The notes beneath the pieces were generated by a model, which was given only the letters and a program-made list of their open reading frames with translations, made no database searches and was not told where the DNA came from. Below are positions 24,428-32,512 of a DNA stretch of 47,537 nt, piece after piece. How positions within the stretch are numbered: position 1 is the stretch's first letter; each line of letters starts with the position of its first letter. The translations under genes and the position numbers were made by a program. Origin of the DNA: an uncultured Eubacteriales bacterium. Lineage in GTDB: Bacteria > Bacillota > Clostridia > Peptostreptococcales > Anaerovoracaceae. The stretch covers positions 1 through 47,537 of the forward strand of contig UQOC01000013.1 of the NCBI GenBank assembly GCA_900542565.1, read 5' to 3'.

Positions 24428-25087
24428 TCAGTTAAAATATCTGAAAACTCCCTTGACCTTGCCGAGAATCCTTACATCTTTGACGATGATCGGGCTCATG
24501 GAGGAGTTTTCCGGTTGAAGCCTTATGTGGCCGTTTTCTTTGTAAAAGGTCTTGACTGTGGCTTCGCTCTCAAACCCATCGATCATGGCAACGACTATCT
24601 CGCCGTTGCTGGCGGTTTCTGACTGCTGTACCAGTATCAGATCTCCATCCATTATGCCGGCTTCGATCATGCTTTCTCCGTGTACACGCAGCATGAAATT
24701 TGTCCCGCTGGAGGCATATCTTGCAGGCAGAGGAAATGTATCTTCGATATTTTGCTCAGCCAATATAGGGGTGCCTGCAGCCACACGGCCGACAACAGGT
24801 ATGTCTATCACATCGTCTCTCAACTGGGATATGCCGTTTTCCTGACCGGCTCCATTGTCCTGACGGCCGGAAACCGGGTCTACGACCATAAGCGCCCGTG
24901 GTTTGGAAGGGTCTTTTACCAGATAGCCCTGCTTGACAAGACTCTCGATGTCCTTGTGAGCGGTGGATGTGGACTTGATCCCCAGTGCGGCACAGATTTC
25001 CCTTACCGTAGGAGGATAACCTTTAGTCCTGATCTCTTCTTTCATATAACTGAGGATCTTTTGTTCCCGTTCTTTTAACTGTGACAT
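24428..25087 (-). CDS. lexA: SOS repressor LexA
   Basis: LexA represses DNA damage genes and cleaves itself when RecA filaments form. The 219-residue protein has an N-terminal winged HTH (QKILSYMKEEIRTKGYPPTVREICAALG), the Ala-Gly cleavage site in VGRVAAGTPILA, the catalytic Ser in VHGESMIEAGI and the Lys in the segment after MIDGFESEATVK. An Asp/Gly/Gln-rich linker at about residues 73-90 is somewhat long. A LexA box overlaps its promoter, so it is autoregulated. GGAGGTAA precedes the ATG. Confidence 0.95.
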   Translation of the reverse strand: MSQLKEREQKILSYMKEEIRTKGYPPTVREICAALGIKSTSTAHKDIESLVKQGYLVKDPSKPRALMVVDPVSGRQDNGAGQENGISQLRDDVIDIPVVGRVAAGTPILAEQNIEDTFPLPARYASSGTNFMLRVHGESMIEAGIMDGDLILVQQSETASNGEIVVAMIDGFESEATVKTFYKENGHIRLQPENSSMSPIIVKDVRILGKVKGVFRYFN

Positions 25088-25139
25088 GGATTACCTCCTT
25101 CTTATTTTATTTTAATATATCATAGGACGAACAAAAAGT

Positions 25140-25151
25140 AAACGCATGTTC
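25140..25151 (-). promoter_or_regulatory. LexA box upstream of lexA
   Basis: On the minus strand the site reads GAAC-ATGC-GTTT, matching the Gram-positive LexA consensus GAAC-N4-GTTY. It overlaps the likely -35 (TTTACT), with TATATT about 17 bp downstream, so binding would block the lexA promoter. Confidence 0.75.
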
Positions 25152-25172
25152 ACAAATTTTAAGATAATTTTA

Positions 25173-25679
25173 TCACCTGTTCTGTTCCATACGGCCGAAT
25201 TTCATTTCATTGCCGTCAGAATCGTACTTCTTGCGTTTGCCTGTTATGGATGAAATCTTTATCTTCCATACGCCTGTCCGGTCAAGGCTTTTTTCTATTG
25301 CCGCATCAAAGCCTGCCATGTTGGAAGGAGTGTGGCGCTGGCATATAAGCCGGAGAGCGTGGATCTTTTCACTGTCATCAGTAACTTCACAGGCATTTCC
25401 GCGTATGATCGCAGATTCAAATTCGGTGGTAAATTTATCAGTGGCTCGCTTAGTATCGCCTACGCATGCCATGCAGATACCCGGATTGGCACGGAGAGCG
25501 GTGATCTTCTGGCCTTCTTTGGCACTGTGAAAATAAACGGCATTGCCATCTCTGGCAATGGTTACGGGAACACAGTATGGTTCGCCGGAAATGTCTGTCA
25601 TAGAAATGACGGCATATTCGCACTTATCTGCAACTGTCAGTGCGAACTCAGGCGGCATTTCCCTGTCTTTTCTTCTCAT
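25173..25679 (-). CDS. Pyridoxamine 5'-phosphate oxidase-fold flavoprotein (NimA-like)
   Basis: The 168-residue protein is an FMN-binding split-barrel of the Nim/PNPOx-like family common in anaerobes. Members include 5-nitroimidazole reductases, but most have unknown substrates. Visible features are MRRKDREM at the start, CEYAVISMTDISGEPYCVPV, VYFHSAKEGQKI, the KFTTEFESAIIRG strand, and a C-terminal GVWKIKISSITGKRKKY. Family matches alone do not show drug resistance. It is transcribed towards lexA and ends 22 bp from the LexA box. Confidence 0.85.
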   Translation of the reverse strand: MRRKDREMPPEFALTVADKCEYAVISMTDISGEPYCVPVTIARDGNAVYFHSAKEGQKITALRANPGICMACVGDTKRATDKFTTEFESAIIRGNACEVTDDSEKIHALRLICQRHTPSNMAGFDAAIEKSLDRTGVWKIKISSITGKRKKYDSDGNEMKFGRMEQNR

Positions 25680-25899
25680 GCTTCCAACTCCTTGATCAGT
25701 CTTTTAATATAATACTTTTACTGTTGTCCAGGACTGCTCCTGATCAGTGTACCCATAAGGGACAAACTCATTTCTTTGGTTAAGGGGAATGAGGTTGTGT
25801 ATTTCATTATATCACAGTTTTCGGAAAATAGGTAAGAAAAAGGAGATCAGCGATAGGACCACAATCGGGTCCGATCCCCGCATATTATATGCCCACATC

Positions 25900-25931
25900 A
25901 AAACAGGGATGCAAAAAAGCATCCCTGTTTT
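25900..25931 (-). terminator. Terminator downstream of tRNA-Arg
   Basis: A perfect 13-bp stem (25900-25912 with 25919-25931) with a six-base loop. On the minus strand it begins 2 bases after the tRNA CCA end, with T-runs in the loop and after GTTTT. It ends the tRNA transcript. Confidence 0.8.
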
Positions 25932-25933
25932 GC

Positions 25934-26009
25934 TGGTGCGCCAGGCGGGAATCGAACCCGCGGCCTTCACATTCGGAGTGTGCTACTCTATCCCCTGAGC
26001 TACTGGCGC
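25934..26009 (-). tRNA. tRNA-Arg (anticodon CCG)
   Basis: Read on the minus strand, the 76-nt cloverleaf has acceptor GCGCCAG paired with CTGGCGC, a D-arm with GCTC/GAGT, an anticodon loop CTCCGAA (U33, anticodon CCG, reads CGG) and a T-arm CGGGTTCGATTCCCG. The CCA end is encoded. The anticodon stem has a G-A mismatch at its outermost pair. It is a single tRNA gene with its own terminator. Confidence 0.95.
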
Positions 26010-26171
26010 AGATAAACATATAATATATTTATACCATAAAATCCTGCAGGTGAAAAGACTGTAGAACAATATTTTTGTGCAATTCACCGACAAAACCGCG
26101 GCAGAGAAAAAGCGGCAGGGGAAGATGGGAAAGGCAAGGCCGATTCCATATTCCTGTCATGCAAGACCATA

Positions 26172-26822
26172 TCAGAGAAGCTCAAACTTCTCCTTTTTGT
26201 AACGGATAAGGCCGTCCCTGGCCATACGGCCAAGCTCTGCCGACATGGCGCTCCTGTCCACACACAGGAAATCAGCCAGCTCCTGCCGGTTGAAAGGTAT
26301 GGTGAACCTGGAACTTCCAGCCTGCTTTGCCTGGGCAGAAAGATAAGACAAGAGTTTCTCACGGGTACTGCGTTTTGAAAGAATGCTGATCTTGCTGTTG
26401 AGGAGGATCGTTTTTGCAGAGATGATGCGGAGAAGATTGGACAGGACCAGGTCTGCCCCCTCGCTTTTACATGTCCTTAGATTCTTCAGATCGATGAGCA
26501 ATATTTCTGAATCGCCGGCAGAAAAAACACTGACAGGCATTATGGAAATGTCTGAACATGCAAAAACTTCAGCAAACATTTCTCCTGCCTCAACCTGGGA
26601 TGTGATGCTGCGGTTTCCGTAATAGTCTTCTGTTATTATCCGGACTTTTCCGGATATGACTATGCCGGCTGTACCTGCCGGATCGCCGGCCATGAGGACA
26701 GGGTAATCTCTGCCGCATGAAATCTGTCTTGCGTTGAGGCAGAGCAGCATATCGTCCATCATATGGGGCGAGAGACCGCTGAATATATCAAATTGTCCAA
26801 AGTATTCGTGTTTTTTTTCCAT
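26172..26822 (-). CDS. Crp/Fnr-family transcription regulator
   Basis: The 216-residue protein has a cyclic-nucleotide-type beta-roll (about residues 10-120, with GDPAGTAGIVISGKVRIITEDYYGNR), a long dimer helix, and a C-terminal winged HTH (FNRQELADFLCVDRSAMSAELGRMARDGLI). It has few Cys and no N-terminal iron-sulfur cluster motif of FNR, so it senses something else, possibly haem or a redox signal. It is divergent from a ferredoxin gene. Its own promoter (26864-26892) and a TTGTT-N5-AACAA palindrome lie in the 87-bp gap. Such Crp/Fnr-ferredoxin pairs are common in Clostridia. Confidence 0.88.
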   Translation of the reverse strand: MEKKHEYFGQFDIFSGLSPHMMDDMLLCLNARQISCGRDYPVLMAGDPAGTAGIVISGKVRIITEDYYGNRSITSQVEAGEMFAEVFACSDISIMPVSVFSAGDSEILLIDLKNLRTCKSEGADLVLSNLLRIISAKTILLNSKISILSKRSTREKLLSYLSAQAKQAGSSRFTIPFNRQELADFLCVDRSAMSAELGRMARDGLIRYKKEKFELL

Positions 26823-26832
26823 TTTTCATAAT

Positions 26833-26892
26833 TTGTTGTAAAAACAACGGATTTTTTATTGATATTATATTAAACTTGACATACAGAATCAA
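26833..26892. promoter_or_regulatory. Divergent control region with Crp/Fnr-type operator
   Basis: A TTGTT-GTAAA-AACAA palindrome (26833-26847) has the half-site spacing of Crp/Fnr operators. The regulator promoter reads on the minus strand TTGATT (26892-26887), 17 bp, TATAAT (26869-26864), which places the palindrome just past its start site, where binding would repress. For the ferredoxin gene, a TATATT at 26866-26871 would put the palindrome near -38, close to a class II activation position. One site may thus repress the regulator and activate ferredoxin. Confidence 0.6.
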
Positions 26893-26909
26893 GAGAAAGG
26901 CGGAAAAAT

Positions 26910-27551
26910 ATGATAAGAAAAATAATCAGGATAGATGAATCAAAATGTAATGGGTGCGGTGCATGTGCATCTGCCTGTCACGAAGGTGCGATCGCTATTG
27001 AGGAAGGGAAGGCCAGACTGATGAGAGAAGACTATTGTGACGGTCTGGGAGATTGCCTGCCTGCATGCCCGACAGGCGCCATCACCTTTGAAGAAAGAGA
27101 AGCCCCTGCATATGATCATGCGGCTGTAATGGCCGCAAAAGCAGAGGCGGCGGCAAGACCAGATACGGAAAAATACGGACAGGCACCGGGAACGCTTTTT
27201 AACTGGCCGGTACAGATCAAACTTGCGCCTGTGAGCGCCCCGTATTTTGACGGAGCTGACCTGCTCATTGCAGCAGACTGCACAGCCTATGCCTACAGCA
27301 GTTTTCACAGGGATTTCATCAGTAAGAAAATAACCCTGATAGGATGCCCGAAACTAGATGATGTTGACTACAGCCAAAAGCTGGAACAGATGATATCTGC
27401 CAACCATATAAGATCCATTACACTGGTGCGCATGGAAGTACCATGCTGCGGCGGAATAGAAGCAGCCGCCAAAAGAGCCGTTCAAAGAAGCGGAAAGTCA
27501 TTGCCCGTACAGGTGGTGATCATTTCCACCGACGGCAGGATATTGAAGTAA
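26910..27551 (+). CDS. 4Fe-4S ferredoxin domain protein
   Basis: The 213-residue protein has a classical cluster motif near the N-terminus (CNGCGACASACHEGA), a second site with the shorter pattern YCDGLGDCLPACPTGA, and a C-terminal domain of about 120 residues with YFDGADLLIAADCTAYAY, IGCPKLDD and VPCCGGIEAAAKRA. This layout is known from anaerobe ferredoxin-like proteins paired with Crp/Fnr regulators, often under nitric oxide or oxygen stress. The reaction is not known. AAAGGCGG serves as ribosome binding site. A hairpin follows the gene. Confidence 0.85.
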   Translation: MIRKIIRIDESKCNGCGACASACHEGAIAIEEGKARLMREDYCDGLGDCLPACPTGAITFEEREAPAYDHAAVMAAKAEAAARPDTEKYGQAPGTLFNWPVQIKLAPVSAPYFDGADLLIAADCTAYAYSSFHRDFISKKITLIGCPKLDDVDYSQKLEQMISANHIRSITLVRMEVPCCGGIEAAAKRAVQRSGKSLPVQVVIISTDGRILK

Positions 27552-27575
27552 ACAGATATATTTCTCGGAATACAT

Positions 27576-27603
27576 GGCCGCCGCTGCTTTGTCAGCGGCG
27601 GCC
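27576..27603 (+). terminator. GC-rich hairpin after the ferredoxin gene
   Basis: GGCCGCCGCTG (27576-27586) pairs perfectly with CAGCGGCGGCC (27593-27603) around CTTTGT. It lacks a T-run afterwards, so its terminator strength is uncertain; it may stabilise the ferredoxin mRNA end. Confidence 0.5.
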
Positions 27604-27653
27604 GTTATGATATGAGCGATCGTTATCATCCCGCAGCATTTGCCATGTATACA

Positions 27654-27696
27654 TTGACAAAAAACAATTATGTGAGATAATTGTACTATAGTACAA
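27654..27696 (+). promoter_or_regulatory. Promoter and palindromic operator of the aminotransferase operon
   Basis: -35 TTGACA (27654-27659), 16 bp, -10 GATAAT (27676-27681). A perfect 16-bp palindrome TTGTACTATAGTACAA (27681-27696) overlaps the expected transcription start. This is a typical TetR-type operator position, and a TetR gene is second in the operon, so autorepression is the natural reading. Confidence 0.7.
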
Positions 27697-27735
27697 ATCT
27701 GAACACGAGTACAATTTAAAGGAGGGCTGTGATCT

Positions 27736-28191
27736 ATGTCAGGAGATCAGAAACTCACTAAGAAAGAAAATGCCGTACAGATCATAAAATTTGTTATTTT
27801 TTCCATTTCAGCCGGACTGATACAGACCATAGCTTTTACAGCCGTAAATGAACTGACGGACCTGAGTTATACGCCATGCTATCTTACGGCTCTGGTCCTG
27901 TCGGTGCTGTGGAACTTTACATTGAACAGGGAGTTTACATTTAAGTCTGCCAACAATATACCTTTGGCGATGGTTAAAGTCGCTGCCTTTTACTGCGTGT
28001 TCACACCGCTTTCCACATGGTGGGGAGCCCGGCTTACAGATGCAGGGTGGAACGAATACATAGTACTGTTTGGAACTATGGCAGTAAATCTTACGACAGA
28101 ATTTTTATATGACAGGTTTTTTGTTTTCAGGGGAAGCCTTAATACCAACAAGAGGGCTAAGAGGGAAGGTAAAGAAAAAAACAATGGATAA
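27736..28191 (+). CDS. GtrA-family membrane protein
   Basis: The 151-residue protein has four membrane helices and the GtrA signature: IKFVIFSISAGLIQTIAFTAVN at the start, then LSVLWNFTLNREFTFKS and NLTTEFLYDRFFVFRG. GtrA-type proteins are thought to help move polyprenyl-linked sugars across the membrane, but many clostridial members have no known partner. It is the first gene of the operon behind a TetR-type operator, with AAAGGAGGG in front. Its stop overlaps the TetR ATG by 8 bases. No glycosyltransferase is nearby, so its link to the enzymes downstream is unclear. Confidence 0.85.
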   Translation: MSGDQKLTKKENAVQIIKFVIFSISAGLIQTIAFTAVNELTDLSYTPCYLTALVLSVLWNFTLNREFTFKSANNIPLAMVKVAAFYCVFTPLSTWWGARLTDAGWNEYIVLFGTMAVNLTTEFLYDRFFVFRGSLNTNKRAKREGKEKNNG

Positions 28192-28732
28192 GCTTTCTAA
28201 AAAGGAAAAGAGCAGGCTCAGGATAATGCATGCCGCAAAGGGGCTCTTTGAAAAACAGGGGCTGGACAATGTGACCTTCAGCCAGATAGCAGAAGCCGCC
28301 GATGTCTGCAGGACAACGGTATTCAATCATTTTTCCGGAACGAGGGATCTGATGCTGGCCATAAGTGTCCAGGAAATAAGAGATATCATCCAATACTGCC
28401 ATGAAAATGAATATAAGGGAAAAGACCTGATATTCGCCCTTTTTGATAAACTCATAGAGGATACCGCATATTATCCCATGCTGACAAGCCAGCTCATAAA
28501 TAATGCGGTACTTACCTGCGAAGGAGACAACCCGGTAAAAGTCATAGAAAGAATGACTGCCGACGGGCTGAGACAGGAAGGGATCACTGGAGAGGATGAA
28601 ATACGGGAATTTGTTATAATTATTGAGGGGGCCTATTTCGGCCTCATCAATCACTATCATATAAACAACAGGACTTTTGACAGTGCGGTTATGAAAGAAC
28701 AATTTCATAAGCTGCTGGACAAGATAATCTGA
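28184..28732 (+). CDS. TetR-family transcription regulator
   Basis: The 182-residue protein has the TetR HTH in residues 10-55 (AAKGLFEKQGLDNVTFSQIAEAADVCRTTVFNHFSGTRDL is the family pattern) and a helical C-terminal ligand domain. The ATG at 28184 is inside the end of the GtrA gene; starts further upstream only extend into that gene. It probably represses the operon through the palindrome at 27681-27696, releasing it when the pathway substrate or product binds. Confidence 0.87.
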   Translation: MDKLSKKEKSRLRIMHAAKGLFEKQGLDNVTFSQIAEAADVCRTTVFNHFSGTRDLMLAISVQEIRDIIQYCHENEYKGKDLIFALFDKLIEDTAYYPMLTSQLINNAVLTCEGDNPVKVIERMTADGLRQEGITGEDEIREFVIIIEGAYFGLINHYHINNRTFDSAVMKEQFHKLLDKII

Positions 28733-28794
28733 GAAGTGATCCGAAAGGTGACATACAGGATGACACAAAAGTCCGGAAAACAGGAGGAAGCGAT

Positions 28795-30291
28795 ATGAAC
28801 AACTGTGGCGTTAGCAGATGGGATGACCCGGACAAGATCAACAGGCAGCTAAAAGAACTGACAGATCAGCCTATCTGGGAAGTAAACGATGACTACTATG
28901 AAAATGTGATACTCAAATATTATGAGGAAAAGTGCAAAAAGTCCTCAGAAATATATGAAGAAGCCAAAAAATACATACCAGGAGGCGTGCAGCACAATCT
29001 TGCTTTTAACAAACCTTTCCCTGTTGCCTTTGCAAGAGCCGAAGGAGCATATCTTTACGATGAGGACGGCAACAGATATATCGATTTTCTGCAGGCAGGG
29101 GGACCGACCATCCTGGGAAGCAACTATCCGCCAGTCAGGGAAGCGGTAATAGATCTTCTGAATAAATGCGGCCCTGTGACAGGATTGCTGCACAAGGCAG
29201 AGCTGCTCATCGCAAAAGAGATCAACAGACATATGCCCAATGTGGAAATGTTCAGGATGCTGGGAAGCGGCACAGAATCAGTCATGGCAGCCATAAGGAT
29301 TGCCAGGATAGCCACAGGAAAGAAACGGATCATCAAGATCGGAGGAGGTTATCACGGCTGGAGCGATCAGATGGTCTATGGACTGAAGATACCGGGCAGC
29401 AGAGGCTTGCTTGAATCCCATGGGATACCGGGGAGTGCATATGGGCGTACTGACGAAGTGAGGCCGAACGACCTTAACATGCTTGAAGGAATGTTAAAGA
29501 GGAACAGGTTGAAAGGGGGTACCGCTGCAGTTATCGTAGAGCCGGTAGGCCCTGAAAGCGGTACCAGGCCAGTGGCCATGGATTATAATAAAGGTGTGCG
29601 GCAGCTGTGTGATAAATACGGAGCGCTGTTTATCTTCGATGAAGTCGTGACCGGTTTCAGGATAGCGATTTCGGGTGCTCAGGGATTTTTTGATGTGGTG
29701 CCTGACCTGACGGTATTCGGCAAGATCGTTGCAGGCGGTTATCCTGCGGCAGGCGGTGTCGGCGGCAAGAAAGAATATGTACAGCTCATGGCAGCAGGCC
29801 TGGCAACGGGAAAGCACCGCGCCTATGTGGGCGGAACGCTGGCCGCCAATCCTCTCTCTGCTTTGGCAGGATATACTGCCATAAAAGAGATCGCACGCAC
29901 AAACGCCTGCGAGATTGCAGGAAAAGCGGGAGACAGGCTGGCTGATGGCCTTAAGGAACTTATAGAAAAGTACGGACTGCCGTTTGTATGCTATAATCAG
30001 GGAAGTATCGTACATCTTGAATGTACGGGCGCCATGAGCTTTGATTTTTCGTCATTTGCTTTGATAAAGTCAGCTCTCGGCCTGCTCAGGAACAAGGACA
30101 TGATGTATGAAAGAAAGGATTCCATGGAAAGGATGGGAGCTGCCTATATGGCAAACGGCCTTGTGACTCTTGCAGGCAGCAGGCTCTATACTTCCATGGC
30201 CGACACTGATGATGTCATTGACGAAGCGCTCAACAGGTTTGAAAATGTATTCAGGCAGGTAGTCAAAACGGATAAGTGCAGGCCAAAGTAG
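28795..30291 (+). CDS. Class III PLP-dependent aminotransferase (glutamate-1-semialdehyde mutase-like)
   Basis: The 498-residue enzyme aligns with class III aminotransferases from about residue 50 on: SEIYEEAKKYIPGGVQHN, MLGSGTESVMAAIRIAR, GGGYHGWSDQMVYG, IFDEVVTGFR and the PLP lysine in TVFGKIVAGGYPAAGGVGG. The first 48 residues are an extra helical segment not found in the mutase. Heme genes are absent nearby, so the context argues for an amino-sugar, amino-alcohol or amino-acid substrate. It is followed 56 bases later by an FGGY kinase and then aldolase-fold proteins. CAGGAGG at 28781 is the ribosome binding site. Confidence 0.87.
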   Translation: MNNCGVSRWDDPDKINRQLKELTDQPIWEVNDDYYENVILKYYEEKCKKSSEIYEEAKKYIPGGVQHNLAFNKPFPVAFARAEGAYLYDEDGNRYIDFLQAGGPTILGSNYPPVREAVIDLLNKCGPVTGLLHKAELLIAKEINRHMPNVEMFRMLGSGTESVMAAIRIARIATGKKRIIKIGGGYHGWSDQMVYGLKIPGSRGLLESHGIPGSAYGRTDEVRPNDLNMLEGMLKRNRLKGGTAAVIVEPVGPESGTRPVAMDYNKGVRQLCDKYGALFIFDEVVTGFRIAISGAQGFFDVVPDLTVFGKIVAGGYPAAGGVGGKKEYVQLMAAGLATGKHRAYVGGTLAANPLSALAGYTAIKEIARTNACEIAGKAGDRLADGLKELIEKYGLPFVCYNQGSIVHLECTGAMSFDFSSFALIKSALGLLRNKDMMYERKDSMERMGAAYMANGLVTLAGSRLYTSMADTDDVIDEALNRFENVFRQVVKTDKCRPK

Positions 30292-30347
30292 GCCGTTGCA
30301 GATATAGGGCAGAAAAGGGGAATAAAGCCCGTTCTATGGAGGCTCAT

Positions 30348-31883
30348 ATGGAAAGATATATTTTGTCCCACGATATGGGGACCAGTTCAGATAAGGCAGT
30401 GCTGGTAGACTACTGCGGCAACATCCGCACGACTGTGGTAGAACCTTATCCGACATATTATCCCAACCCTGCGTGGGTGGAACAGGATCCGGCAGATTAC
30501 TGGAACGCCGTTGCCAGAAGCAGCCGGGCCATAGTGCAAAAGGCCGGGATAAGGCCGGAACAGATAAAAGGGATAGTCTTTTCCACTCAGGCGCAGGGTG
30601 TGATCCCGGTGGATGTGGATGGAAATGTACTTTACAACAATATAACCTGGGTAGACGGCAGGGCCGAAAAGCAAGCCGAAAACATAATGAAGCGTCTGGG
30701 AGGAAAAAGGATCTTTTCCATGGTATCGGGGACTCCCATAATGGGAAAGGATTGCATCCCAAAGATCGTATGGCTCAAAGAAGAACGGCCGGATATATAT
30801 GAAAAGACACACAAGATTCTGGATGTCAACGGGTACTTAAAATTCAAGTGCACAGGCAAGATGGTGACGGAACTTTCGGGAGCCTCATCTTACGGCCTTG
30901 ACCTTAAAAAGAAAGAATGGCTGGGAGTAATGAGGCTTACAGGCGTGGATATGGATAAACTGCCGCCGCTGGTATGCAGCACAGATATAGTAGGCGGACT
31001 GACGGCCGGTGCAGCTGTGGAAATGGGCCTTGCTGAGGGGACTCCTGTCCTTGGCGGCTGTGATGACGTCCAGGCGGCAGCCGTTGGTTCGGGAATGTGC
31101 GGAGACGGAGACATACACATCTATCTCGGTACTTCCGCATGGGTAGCCGCAGCAAGCAGGACGGCAAACCAGTTTAAACACGGTGCTGCCGCCATACAGA
31201 GTGCTGACAGGGAAATGAACCTTATTGCCGGGATCACAGAGTCGGCAGGAGCAAACATCCAGTGGATACAGGATCAGTTTTTTTCGTCGGAAAAAGAAAA
31301 ATACGGCGATAAGATATTCGATTACATGGATGAAGTGATAAAAAAGATCCCGCCCGGCAGCGATCATCTGATATGCACTCCCTGGATGCTGGGCGAAAGA
31401 TGTCCTGTATCGTCGACAACTACAAGAGCGACACTGTTCAACATCAGCATGGTACATACACGGGAGCACCTCATGAGGGCAGTATACGAAGGTATAGGCT
31501 ATAATCTCAGGTGGATACTGGAAAACTACAGCAGGGACTATGGCTTTTCATGTGATGATTTCCGCATAATCGGAGGCGGAGCCCTGGACGATGCATGGAT
31601 GCAGATAATCGCTGACATTACCGGAAAAAGGTTTTCAGTGGTGAAAGACCCTCGCAATGCCGGAGCTGTCGGAGCGGCCATCGTTGCCCTCATAGGGCTG
31701 GGCGAGCTGCCGGGATTTGGTTCTGCCAAGGACTTCGTACAGGTTGAGAAGCATTATGAGCCGGATCCGGTCAACCGGAAAATATATAATGACCTTTTTG
31801 ATGATTATAAGAATGTCTATTATGCTCTGGAAGGTGCGTACATAAAGGCCAACGGAGACAGATTTAAGGGGGAGGAACAATGA
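30348..31883 (+). CDS. FGGY-family carbohydrate kinase (xylulokinase-like)
   Basis: FGGY kinases phosphorylate sugars and polyols. The 511-residue protein has the N-terminal phosphate loop HDMGTSSDKAVLVD, the substrate region WVEQDPADYW and NITWVDGRAEKQ, CDDVQAAAVGSGM, YLGTSAWVA, and the C-terminal ATPase part RIIGGGALDDAWMQIIADITGK. The ATG at 30348 follows TATGGAGG with 5 bases between; an in-frame ATG at 30336 overlaps that site. The stop overlaps the next start by four bases. The class is clear; the substrate is not. Confidence 0.9.
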   Translation: MERYILSHDMGTSSDKAVLVDYCGNIRTTVVEPYPTYYPNPAWVEQDPADYWNAVARSSRAIVQKAGIRPEQIKGIVFSTQAQGVIPVDVDGNVLYNNITWVDGRAEKQAENIMKRLGGKRIFSMVSGTPIMGKDCIPKIVWLKEERPDIYEKTHKILDVNGYLKFKCTGKMVTELSGASSYGLDLKKKEWLGVMRLTGVDMDKLPPLVCSTDIVGGLTAGAAVEMGLAEGTPVLGGCDDVQAAAVGSGMCGDGDIHIYLGTSAWVAAASRTANQFKHGAAAIQSADREMNLIAGITESAGANIQWIQDQFFSSEKEKYGDKIFDYMDEVIKKIPPGSDHLICTPWMLGERCPVSSTTTRATLFNISMVHTREHLMRAVYEGIGYNLRWILENYSRDYGFSCDDFRIIGGGALDDAWMQIIADITGKRFSVVKDPRNAGAVGAAIVALIGLGELPGFGSAKDFVQVEKHYEPDPVNRKIYNDLFDDYKNVYYALEGAYIKANGDRFKGEEQ

Positions 31884-32512
31884 ACGAAGTATACGAAGTT
31901 ATGAAGAAATACGGCAAGTTCATGGCGGGACTGGATTATCCGGTCGGAAATGCCCGTCTGGTACAGATGACATCAGAAGGAGTTTTTTCCACCGTAGACG
32001 GATGTGACCTGTCTGACCTCAAAGAAGAAGACATCATCAGGCTTCCGGGAGATACTATGCCTGTACCCTGCGGGGACATGAAAGCTCTTGTATATTCCCA
32101 GACGCCATACTGCATGGAATGGATACGCCGAGGCAGATCCTTTGACGCTGCCTTAGATGACATGGCTCAGATCTTTGGACCGACGGCTCTTGTTGTAGAT
32201 GTCAGGCCTGAAAATACATGCCGTGACAAGGACATCAAGAAGGCACTAAAAGATAATGTGGGTTTTCTTGCAGTGACCCAGAAGGGTGAAAATGGTGAAA
32301 ATACCGGGCAGACTCTTACTTTTGGCCGCAGCCTTTATGAAGCTGTAGTGGCAATGACGGTAATTGAAAAATCTGCAGAAGTATCTGTCCTGGCGGAAAA
32401 GATAGGAGGTCCGCATCCCATAGCAAGATGGGAAGCAAAACTGATGAGGCTGATATATAAAAAGAAATATTCAAAGGCCGAAGAGGCTGTTAAGACCAGG
32501 GAGGTGGGATAG
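31880..32512 (+). CDS. Degenerate class II aldolase-fold protein
   Basis: The 210-residue protein follows the class II aldolase/adducin fold: an N-terminal GLDYPVGNARLVQMTSEGVFS segment in place of the GNISVR motif, LKEEDIIRLPGD, and a C-terminal LTFGRSLYEAVVAMTVIEKSAEV where the aldolase has its late helix. The zinc histidines are missing: there is no HTHS and no NHGM. It directly abuts an intact class II aldolase (next start after its stop) and overlaps the kinase by four bases. It is best read as a non-catalytic partner subunit or a substrate-binding paralogue. It has no stop or frameshift, so it is not a pseudogene. Confidence 0.65.
   Translation: MNEVYEVMKKYGKFMAGLDYPVGNARLVQMTSEGVFSTVDGCDLSDLKEEDIIRLPGDTMPVPCGDMKALVYSQTPYCMEWIRRGRSFDAALDDMAQIFGPTALVVDVRPENTCRDKDIKKALKDNVGFLAVTQKGENGENTGQTLTFGRSLYEAVVAMTVIEKSAEVSVLAEKIGGPHPIARWEAKLMRLIYKKKYSKAEEAVKTREVG

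Noticed and set aside
25789..25998. ORF on the plus strand ending in a GIEPAAFTFG-type peptide
   Set aside because: It lies antisense to tRNA-Arg; this peptide pattern is a known by-product of reading tRNA genes backwards.
26833..26847. Crp/Fnr palindrome as an eighth member of the hairpin family at 150-721
   Set aside because: It shares TGTTGTAAAA by chance, but the arms are only 5 bp with a 5-base spacer, and its position fits an operator.
27576..27603. Strong intrinsic terminator after ferredoxin
   Set aside because: The stem is perfect but no T-run follows, so it is listed with low confidence only.
30276..30347. Longer N-terminus of the FGGY kinase
   Set aside because: The upstream part lies over the ribosome binding site and aminotransferase stop; the conserved start is the ATG at 30348.
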